Part shown: piece by piece, positions 11,728-18,064 of the stretch
Position numbering within the stretch: position 1 is the stretch's first letter
Layout of the letters: each line of letters opens with the position of its first letter
NCBI GenBank assembly: GCA_051889975.1
Contig: JBJFDJ010000001.1
Span: forward strand, 1-18,064
DNA length: 18,064 nt
Direction of reading: 5' to 3'
Source of the DNA: UBA9845 sp051889975
Lineage (GTDB): Bacteria; Bacillota; Clostridia; Christensenellales; UBA1242
Notes under the pieces: generated by a model
Databases searched by the model: none
Seen by the model: the letters and a program-made list of their open reading frames with translations, nothing else
What the model was told of the DNA's origin: nothing
Made by a program: the position numbers and the translations under genes

Positions 11728-12825
11728 TTAAACATTAAATCTAAACAGCACAACATCGCCGTCTTTCATAACATAGTCTTTGCCTTCCATTCGCACTTTG
11801 CCTGCTTCTTTTGCTTTAACATATCCACCATAAGTTAAAATATCTTGATAGTTTGCAACTTCGGCTTTGATAAAGCCCTTTTCAAAGTCTGTGTGAATTT
11901 TGCCTGCTGCTTGTGGTGCTTTTGTGCCTTTTTTAATTGTCCATGCACGAGTTTCTTTTTCGCCAGCAGTTAAATAACTGATAAGCCCCAGCAAATCATA
12001 ACTTGCTTTTACCAAAACGTCAAGTCCACTTTCGGTTATGCCAAGGTCGGCATAAAACATCTCTTTTTCATCGTCAGCAAGTTCGGCAATTTCTTCTTCT
12101 ATCTTTGCACACAAAACAATCACTCCTGCGTTTTCTGTTTTTGCATGTTCCTTAACTCTTGCAACATATTTGTTGTCTGGCTTTGAAATTTCGCCATCAC
12201 TTATGTTTGCGCAATATAATATTGGCTTGCTTGTCAGCAAAAAGAAGCCATCAACAATTTTTTTGTCTTCTTCGGTCAAATTTAAATTTCTAACAGCCAA
12301 GCCTTTTGCTAGTTGTTCTTCACAAAGGGCAAGCAAGCGTGCTTCGTCTTTTTGTTCTTTTGTTGCACTGCCACCATTTGCCACTTTTTTTGATTTTTCC
12401 AATCTTTTTTGCACTGTTTCTAGGTCGGCAAGTGCAAGTTCGGTGTTTATGGTGTTTATGTCGTCAATGGGGTCAACGGTGTTACTTACATGAATGATTT
12501 TTTCATCTTCAAAACAGCGAACAACATGAATTATTGCATCAACTTCTCTTATATGGCTTAAAAACTTGTTGCCAAGTCCTTCGCCCTTGCTTGCACCCTT
12601 AACAATGCCTGCAATGTCAACAAACTCAATTATTGCTGGCGTTATCTTTTGACTGTTATATACTTTTGCAAGTTCATCTAGCCTGTGGTCTGGCACAGCA
12701 ACAATGCCAACATTTGGCTCTATTGTGCAAAAAGGGTAGTTTGCACTTTCTGCCCCTGCTTTTGTTATTGCATTAAACAAGGTGCTTTTTCCCACATTTG
12801 GCAATCCTACAATACCTAATTTCAT
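11728..12825 (-). CDS. ychF: Redox-regulated ATPase / translation-associated YchF
   Basis: At 365 residues this is full-length YchF (OLA1 family), a universally conserved P-loop protein that prefers ATP to GTP, binds ribosomes and is linked to stress responses. The P-loop GLPNVGKST lies at 7-15, the switch region near PFCTIEPNVG (31-40), and DIAG at 70-73. NISDGE at 207-212 stands where GTPases have NKxD, as expected for YchF. A coiled-coil insert spans about 125-180. The TGS domain from about 283 includes AWTIKKGTKAPQAAGKIHTD and ends FRFNV. AAGGAGA precedes the ATG. It is divergent from the GNAT gene. Confidence 0.97.
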   Translation of the reverse strand: MKLGIVGLPNVGKSTLFNAITKAGAESANYPFCTIEPNVGIVAVPDHRLDELAKVYNSQKITPAIIEFVDIAGIVKGASKGEGLGNKFLSHIREVDAIIHVVRCFEDEKIIHVSNTVDPIDDINTINTELALADLETVQKRLEKSKKVANGGSATKEQKDEARLLALCEEQLAKGLAVRNLNLTEEDKKIVDGFFLLTSKPILYCANISDGEISKPDNKYVARVKEHAKTENAGVIVLCAKIEEEIAELADDEKEMFYADLGITESGLDVLVKASYDLLGLISYLTAGEKETRAWTIKKGTKAPQAAGKIHTDFEKGFIKAEVANYQDILTYGGYVKAKEAGKVRMEGKDYVMKDGDVVLFRFNV

Positions 12826-12846
12826 ATCTTCTCCTTAGTCCACAAT

Positions 12847-12875
12847 ATGATATCAAATATTAAAAATAAAAGCAA
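12847..12875 (-). promoter_or_regulatory. ychF promoter
   Basis: TTGCTT (12870-12875), a 17-bp spacer and TATCAT (12847-12852) preceded by TTTGA, an extended -10 like that of tex. The leader is about 15 nt and contains AAGGAGA. Confidence 0.6.
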
Positions 12876-12950
12876 ACAAAAAATGAACACAAAAAATATA
12901 TCAAAAACAAAAAAGCACACGCAAAACACCAACAAAATTATAAAAAACTA

Positions 12951-12978
12951 TTGAAAAACATTTTTTATTGAATATAAT
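12951..12978 (+). promoter_or_regulatory. Promoter of the GNAT gene
   Basis: TTGAAA (12951-12956), a 16-bp spacer and a perfect TATAAT (12973-12978). The leader of about 23 nt includes TAGGAG. Confidence 0.75.
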
Positions 12979-13007
12979 AAAATTATAAAAATTAGGAGCT
13001 TGTTAAT

Positions 13008-13604
13008 ATGAACGCGCAACAATGCATAAAACAACTTAAGCAAAAACTTATGCAAAAACTAGACATAAAAGATTGTTTTGCCGAAGATAGATTGTTTTTT
13101 ATGCAACACTCAAAAGACAAAATGCTTGTTGGAGTTGAATTTTATGATGTATGCAAATCAGACAAATACTTTTTGTTATATGATTCACAAGATATTTTAA
13201 GTGGTCAAGATTTTAATGTGTTGGCAAACATAAATTTTATGCCAAATCAAAACAAGCAAAATGAGATGTATATTCGCAGGCTTGAATTTTTAGATGACAG
13301 CAACAGAAACAAAGGCTATGCAAGTTGTATGATGAAATTGTTTGAGTCATATTGTTCAAAAAACAAGTACAATGCAATTAGTGGTGAGTTTTTGCCACTG
13401 CATAATGCAACAGAAGAAGTTGTTGAAAATTATTATAAAAGAAATGGCTTTGCAATAACAAAACAGGGCAATCAAAAAATGATATACAAAGTTGTTAAGC
13501 AACCAGTTCAAACAATTGTTGGTGGCGTAACTCTTGTTAAAAACGACTATTTGCAAGCACAAAAAAATATGCAAAACGATAATAATTTGCAAATTGAAAT
13601 GTAA
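13008..13604 (+). CDS. GNAT-family N-acetyltransferase-like protein
   Basis: A 198-residue protein whose middle matches the GNAT fold, in which acetyl-CoA donates an acetyl group to an amine. The acetyl-CoA-binding motif follows the strand MYIRRLEFLDD (87-97) as SNRNKGYASCMMKLF (98-112), corresponding to R/Q-x-x-G-x-G/A with Arg100, Gly103 and Ala105. NYYKRNGF (141-148) is the usual C-terminal YxxxGF element. Residues 1-30 form a Gln/Lys-rich helix and the last 35 residues are polar and low-complexity; neither is typical GNAT core. The substrate is unknown. AGGAG precedes the ATG, and a terminator follows about 60 nt after the stop. Confidence 0.8.
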   Translation: MNAQQCIKQLKQKLMQKLDIKDCFAEDRLFFMQHSKDKMLVGVEFYDVCKSDKYFLLYDSQDILSGQDFNVLANINFMPNQNKQNEMYIRRLEFLDDSNRNKGYASCMMKLFESYCSKNKYNAISGEFLPLHNATEEVVENYYKRNGFAITKQGNQKMIYKVVKQPVQTIVGGVTLVKNDYLQAQKNMQNDNNLQIEM

Positions 13605-13664
13605 TTATTGTTTAAGACAAAAAACAAATATTTTTAAAAATAAAAACTTAATTTAAAATTATTT

Positions 13665-13692
13665 AAAAGCAAACTTAATTGTCTGCTTTTTT
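13665..13692 (+). terminator. Terminator after the GNAT gene
   Basis: AAAAGCAAAC (13665-13674) pairs with GTCTGCTTTT (13681-13690), with one A-C mismatch and a short AT loop, followed by more T. Confidence 0.75.
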
Positions 13693-13786
13693 GTTGTTTT
13701 TTAAATTTTACTTAAATTTGTTTGTTAAGCAATTTTTAATATCAACAAGATTTTTGATAAAAATTTTTAAATGTGTTTATTTATGT

Positions 13787-13816
13787 TTGCTATGGCAAAA
13801 AACATTGTGTTAAAAT
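13787..13816 (+). promoter_or_regulatory. mnmE promoter predicting a leaderless mRNA
   Basis: TAAAAT (13811-13816) with an extended TG element (TGTTAAAAT) and a poor -35 (TTGCTA, 13787-13792, 18-bp spacer). The -10 ends 6 nt before the mnmE ATG, and there is no Shine-Dalgarno sequence. Confidence 0.6.
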
Positions 13817-13822
13817 GTTTGT

Positions 13823-15157
13823 ATGAAAAATACAATTTGTGCAATTAGCACTCCAATAGGTAATGGTGGCATAAGCATTGTGCGTATGTCTGGCATCAAC
13901 AGCAAAAATATTTTGCAAAAAGTTACAAATTTAGATACAAGCAAAATGGAGCCAAACAAACTTTATCTTGCAACAATCAAAACACCAAATTTTGATGAGC
14001 AAGCCCTTGTTGTTTGGTTTAAAGCACCACATTCTTACACTGGCGAAGAAATGGTGGAAATTCAATGTCATGGTGGCATTGTCATTGCAAATGGCATTTT
14101 AAACACTTTGCTACAAAACGGCGCCAATATGGCAGAAAATGGTGAGTTTAGCAAACGCGCATTTTTAAACGGCAAAATGAGTTTAGACAAAGCAGAAGGC
14201 GTGATTGATATGATAAATGCTCAAAGCGAGCAAGCCGTTAAAGCAGGCTACAATCTTATGATGGGCAAACTAAAAAATCGTGTTGAAGAAGTGCAAAACA
14301 TATTAACTGATTGTCAAGCACGCATGGAAGTTGCAATGGATTACCCTGAAGAAGACATTGAATACAGCACAACAAAAGAAATTGCCGAACAACTTTTGGT
14401 CGCAAGCAAAAAAATTGACAACTTGCTTGCCACAACAACAACTGGCAAACTTGTTAAAAACGGCATAAATGTGTTAATTTTGGGCAAGCCAAACACTGGC
14501 AAAAGCAGTTTGCTCAACAGTTTGCTGGGCTATAACCGAGCAATTGTTACAGACATTGCAGGCACAACTCGTGATATTGTTGAAGACACTTACAACTACA
14601 AAAACTTGTCGTTTAACGTGACCGACACTGCAGGCATACGCACGGCAGACAACATTGTTGAGCAAATTGGCATAGAAAGGGCAACAGAGTGTGTTAACAG
14701 TGCCGACATCATTTTGGTTGTGCTTGACGGAAGCAGACCAATTGAAGACGAAGACAAAAAAATTCTTTCACTTGTAAAAGACAAAATTGTCTTGTATGTG
14801 GTCAACAAAATTGACTTGCCAAAAAAGATGACAAGCACTTTTGATAAAATGGTTGAAATTAGCGCCTTAAAACAAGAAAATGTTGAAAAACTCAAAGAAG
14901 ACATTTACAATTTGGTCATTGACAAAAACATTTTAAATGGAGATTTGCTCGTCACAAGCACACGCCACGAAGACGCTTTAAAAAGAGCAAAAAAGAGTTT
15001 GAACAATGCCATAAATTCAATAAATTTAAGTGCCACATTAGATTTAGTCTCAACAGATGTTAAGTCGGCATGGCTTGCACTTGGTGAAATAACTGGCGTA
15101 AATAGCAACGAAGAAATTGTCAACACAATTTTTAGCAAATTTTGTTTGGGTAAATAA
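13823..15157 (+). CDS. mnmE: tRNA modification GTPase MnmE
   Basis: A 444-residue MnmE (TrmE), the GTPase partner of MnmG in cmnm5/nm5 modification of wobble U34. The N-terminal tetrahydrofolate-binding domain begins CAISTPIGNGGISIVRMSG (6-24). A helical domain follows. The G domain is inserted in it: GKPNTGKSS (221-229), AGTTRDIVED, DTAG (268-271) and NKID (328-331). The chain ends in CLGK (441-444), the expected C-terminal Cys motif needed for activity. Length and motifs are complete. The ATG at 13823 aligns exactly with the family N-terminus, so the absence of a ribosome site is real rather than a start-choice error. Confidence 0.97.
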   Translation: MKNTICAISTPIGNGGISIVRMSGINSKNILQKVTNLDTSKMEPNKLYLATIKTPNFDEQALVVWFKAPHSYTGEEMVEIQCHGGIVIANGILNTLLQNGANMAENGEFSKRAFLNGKMSLDKAEGVIDMINAQSEQAVKAGYNLMMGKLKNRVEEVQNILTDCQARMEVAMDYPEEDIEYSTTKEIAEQLLVASKKIDNLLATTTTGKLVKNGINVLILGKPNTGKSSLLNSLLGYNRAIVTDIAGTTRDIVEDTYNYKNLSFNVTDTAGIRTADNIVEQIGIERATECVNSADIILVVLDGSRPIEDEDKKILSLVKDKIVLYVVNKIDLPKKMTSTFDKMVEISALKQENVEKLKEDIYNLVIDKNILNGDLLVTSTRHEDALKRAKKSLNNAINSINLSATLDLVSTDVKSAWLALGEITGVNSNEEIVNTIFSKFCLGK

Positions 15158-15164
15158 CAGAGTT

Positions 15165-15197
15165 AAAAACATCTAACAAGGTGTTTTTAATTTTTTT
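15165..15197 (+). terminator. Terminator after mnmE
   Basis: AAAAACATC (15165-15173) pairs with GGTGTTTTT (15180-15188), nine pairs with one G-U, around a TAACAA loop, followed by AA and a run of T. Confidence 0.8.
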
Positions 15198-15199
15198 AT

Positions 15200-15500
15200 T
15201 AATTAAAACAGAAAATTACGGTTAAAAATTTGCAGTAAAAAAAATGTTTTTAACATAAAACATAAATTAAATGCGAGTGCAACAAAAATGTAAACATAGT
15301 TTTTTTAAAAAGAGCCCAAATAAAACAGAAAAGCACTTCATTAAAAAAATATGTTGCAATGATTTATGTATGTTAAATCTTTAAACAATTTAAAATAAAA
15401 AGTTAAGATAGTTAAAATTAAAAAAAGCCGTAAAAAATACTGCCACAAATAGTTTTGCAAAATTTAAAATTTTTTAAAAATAGCACCTTTTTTAACTTAT
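15200..15500. other. AT-rich intergenic stretch without a gene
   Basis: I see no open frame with a ribosome site, no tRNA and no convincing structured RNA. There are many short A and T runs and stop codons in all frames. Confidence 0.6.
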
Positions 15501-15520
15501 TATATTAATAAATTAATATA
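15501..15520. promoter_or_regulatory. 20-bp palindrome upstream of the lipoprotein promoter
   Basis: TATATTAAT (15501-15509) and ATTAATATA (15512-15520) are perfect inverted arms around AA. It ends 15 bp before the -35 at 15536. It could be a regulator site, but chance palindromes are common in such AT-rich DNA. Confidence 0.3.
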
Positions 15521-15535
15521 TTTGTCGCATTTTGT

Positions 15536-15564
15536 TTGATAAAAAAACCATTGCGTGTTAAAAT
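15536..15564 (+). promoter_or_regulatory. Promoter of the lipoprotein gene
   Basis: TTGATA (15536-15541), a 17-bp spacer and TAAAAT (15559-15564) with an extended TG (TGTTAAAAT). It gives a leader of about 17 nt with a TTGGAG ribosome site. Confidence 0.7.
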
Positions 15565-15587
15565 AAAATTGAATATTGGAGTTATTT

Positions 15588-18064
15588 ATGAAAAAATTTA
15601 AACTAGTTTTATTTTCTTTGATATTGTGTTTTGGCATGGTTTTTGTTTCTGCGTGCAAAGAAGAAGAACCTGTTCTTGCCGATGGCATTTATTTAACCGA
15701 GACAAGCCTTGAACTTACTCTTGGTGATTTTGCCACGATTGGAGTTAACATAACACCAAATAATGCAACAAACAAAGACTTTGAGGTAAGTGCTTTAACA
15801 AAAGATATTTTAACGATTGATTGCGACAAAGAAAATATGCAGTTTACTGTAAGTGCTCCAAATGAAATTACAAACGGATTTGACACTGTTGAGTTAGAAG
15901 TTAAAACACTTGATGGTAGCAATTTAAACACACACTTAACTGTTACATTAAAAGAAAGAATTACTCCAATAGACGCCCCAAAAGATTTGCACTATAACGG
16001 CAGTGAGTTAGAGTGGTCAGAAGTTTTGGGCGCAAAGGGTTACAAAGTTAACATAAATGGCACAGATATGCCTGTTGTTTATACAAACAAATATGCTTTA
16101 GATGACACTTTTGTTGGAACTGACATTGTTGCAAGAGTTTATGCTGTTGCCGAAGATGACAGTTTAAGCAGTGGTTTTAGTGAATACACTTTTAAAATTT
16201 TAAGCGCACCAACAAATTTGAGTTATGAAAATGGCACAATCAGTTGGGACGCCGTTGATGGTGCAACTGGTTACAATGTTTATTTTGATGGCAAATTGTC
16301 TTTTATTACATACACTCAATGCTATGTTTTGGATAGATTTAGCGAGCCAAAAACCTATCAAATAAAAGTTAAAGCAATTGGCAGTGATGAAAACAAAATT
16401 GAAGATAGCGATTTTTGTGATTTGATTGAAGTTACAAAATTGGATAGCCCAAAAAATATAAGAATTAACAATGGGGTTGTTTTGTGGGACACAGTTATAA
16501 ATGCTAACGCATACAAGTTGTATTTAGATGACAACGAACCAATAAACACAAATTTAACAAAACTTGTTTTGCCACAAAGTTTGTCTGCTGGTTTGCATTC
16601 ATTTAAAATGGAAACACTTGGCGATGAAAAAACATATATTTCAAGCTTTTTAAGTGCTGAGTTAAAGTTTGAAAAATTGCAGACAATAGGTCGTATGTAT
16701 ATTGAAAACGGACTTATTTGCTGGGACGCAAATTTGCAAGCAACAAATTATGCAATATATGTTGATGGCACTCCATATCAAACAACAAATGTTGATGTGA
16801 CAAGCATTGACTTTGCTGATTACAACAGTGGAACATACAATTTAAACATAAAAGCAATTGGAAATGGTGGCAACATTTTAGATAGCAATTTAATGCCACA
16901 AAATTTTGAGGTTACAAAACTTGCCACTCCAAACAATGTGCAAATTTCAAAAACCGAAACTGGCAGTTATGTTGCATGGGACGCCGTTGAAAATGCAAGC
17001 GCATATTTGGTTGAAATAAATGACAACGAACCTGTTGTTGTTGAAGATAACAAATATTTGTTGCTAGTTGAAAGTGGCTCTTACAACATAAAAGTTAAAG
17101 CACTTGGAGATAATAGCAAATTTGTTAATTCAAATTACAGCAACACTTTTGTAACAACAAAACTTGAAAATGTTGATGGCTTAACCGTTAACAATGGTCA
17201 AGTGGTTTGGAATTCAATTGTTGGCGCTGGAAAATATATTGTTCTCATAAACAATCAAACAGAAGTTGAAACTGTAAACAACAAATTTGATATGCAGTCA
17301 AATGCTGAACTTCAACTTGATGCTGGAGTTTATACAATTAGCGTTAAGGCAGTTGCAAGCAACACATCAAATATAGAAAGTGATTATTGCACTTCAGTTT
17401 CTGTTACAAAATTACAAGTTCCAGTTGTCACAGTTAAATATGGCGCTTTAGTTGACGCACAAATACCAAATAGTAGCAAAATTGAGTATAAAATCAAAAC
17501 TATTTCTGCAACTGGCGAAATAATAAACACTCAAACAAAAAACAGCCTACAAAACTTTGGCAGTGACTTATATCAAAAATATGAAATAACTGCAAAGGCA
17601 ATGGCAACAAATCCAACTTCTGCCGAAGATGTTATGTTTGTTAACAGTGACGAATCAAATGCATTTGTATGTGTGCAACTTCCAAAGATAACAGATATAA
17701 GCATAACAAATGGCATTGTAAGTTTTGGTCAAACAACTTATCAAAATTTAACCGAAGGTTTTGCAATTAAAATGGAAGTTGTTGACACAAACAATGATGA
17801 TGAGTTAACCAACACAAAAGCTTATAACTTGATATCAACACAAAGAGACTATGACTTTGCAACAATGCCTGTGGGCAATTATAGTTACAAATTCACAGCG
17901 GTTCCAAATTATAATGAAAATGGTGAATCTTTGCAAACTGTGCCTTACCTAACATCAAAATCATCACAAGAAAACACGTTTGTTGTTTTAAGTGCACCAG
18001 AAAATGCAAAAATCAGCAGTATTGCAGATTATGCATCAGATATCAGCGAACTCATTTCAAAAAT
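15588..18064 (+). CDS. Large surface lipoprotein with Ig-like and FN3-like repeats (partial)
   Basis: This frame is open from the ATG at 15588 to the window edge: 825 codons, no stop, so the C-terminus is missing. A signal peptide (MKKFKLVLFSLILCFGMVFV) ends in the lipobox VSAC, with Cys23 as the lipidated residue, followed by KEEE, so it should be anchored on the outer face of the membrane. Residues about 27-124 resemble a bacterial Ig-like (Big_2) domain. At least eight FN3-like units of about 80 residues follow, starting near 125, 206, 286, 365, 446, 527, 610 and 699, with a ninth near 802. Each carries a core like NGTISWDAVDGATGYNVYFDG and most end VTKL or a variant. Units 7-8 have lost the Trp. 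This is a spacer or adhesion architecture; no enzyme domain is visible. GGAG precedes the ATG. Confidence 0.88.
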   Translation, partial: MKKFKLVLFSLILCFGMVFVSACKEEEPVLADGIYLTETSLELTLGDFATIGVNITPNNATNKDFEVSALTKDILTIDCDKENMQFTVSAPNEITNGFDTVELEVKTLDGSNLNTHLTVTLKERITPIDAPKDLHYNGSELEWSEVLGAKGYKVNINGTDMPVVYTNKYALDDTFVGTDIVARVYAVAEDDSLSSGFSEYTFKILSAPTNLSYENGTISWDAVDGATGYNVYFDGKLSFITYTQCYVLDRFSEPKTYQIKVKAIGSDENKIEDSDFCDLIEVTKLDSPKNIRINNGVVLWDTVINANAYKLYLDDNEPINTNLTKLVLPQSLSAGLHSFKMETLGDEKTYISSFLSAELKFEKLQTIGRMYIENGLICWDANLQATNYAIYVDGTPYQTTNVDVTSIDFADYNSGTYNLNIKAIGNGGNILDSNLMPQNFEVTKLATPNNVQISKTETGSYVAWDAVENASAYLVEINDNEPVVVEDNKYLLLVESGSYNIKVKALGDNSKFVNSNYSNTFVTTKLENVDGLTVNNGQVVWNSIVGAGKYIVLINNQTEVETVNNKFDMQSNAELQLDAGVYTISVKAVASNTSNIESDYCTSVSVTKLQVPVVTVKYGALVDAQIPNSSKIEYKIKTISATGEIINTQTKNSLQNFGSDLYQKYEITAKAMATNPTSAEDVMFVNSDESNAFVCVQLPKITDISITNGIVSFGQTTYQNLTEGFAIKMEVVDTNNDDELTNTKAYNLISTQRDYDFATMPVGNYSYKFTAVPNYNENGESLQTVPYLTSKSSQENTFVVLSAPENAKISSIADYASDISELISK

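Overview
The window is a strongly AT-rich bacterial chromosome segment, most likely from an uncultured low-GC Bacillota (Clostridia-like) lineage and probably a metagenome-assembled scaffold. The evidence is A/T-rich codon choice, near-universal TAA stops (one TGA, no TAG), AGGAG-type ribosome sites, an L10 leader of the Gram-positive attenuation type, a QueH-type queuosine enzyme, a clostridial-style RsgI-like ectodomain and a large fibronectin-III-like lipoprotein. Two runs of exactly 100 N (7276-7375 and 11032-11131) are scaffold gaps.

Layout. 1-597 holds no gene but carries three diverged copies of a repeat. The minus strand at 656-2607 carries rplL, rplJ with an L10-leader attenuator, and an SDR oxidoreductase. 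On the plus strand follow queH and an abutting gene for a membrane-anchored RsgI-like/coiled-coil protein (2769-4454). Next is a divergent pair, a small XRE regulator (minus) and a 66-residue Cys-rich protein (plus, 4612-5086). Then tex (5162 into the first gap), a CYTH-like protein with an altered signature (7401-8075) and a PH-like protein (8226-8720). mnmG runs on minus (8791-10662). A second divergent pair follows: a 64-residue small protein hidden by the second gap (minus) and another XRE regulator (plus, 10853-11487). ychF is on minus, a GNAT protein and mnmE are on plus, and the window ends inside a lipoprotein gene that starts at 15588 and is still open at 18064.

Together the core genes serve translation: ribosomal stalk proteins, the wobble-modifying MnmE/MnmG pair and QueH, YchF, and Tex. 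These are interspersed with small lineage-specific genes.

Three points stand out. First, five plus-strand genes, including queH and mnmE, have a -10 hexamer ending exactly 6 nt before the ATG and no Shine-Dalgarno sequence, which predicts leaderless mRNAs; the other genes have ordinary ribosome sites. Second, the 11032-11131 gap is flanked by identical 55-bp copies that look like an unmerged contig overlap, and collapsing them restores an intact 64-codon gene. Third, the CYTH-like protein has Gln in place of both Glu of the ExExK signature. I found no convincing CRISPR array, transposon, tRNA, rRNA or phage module.
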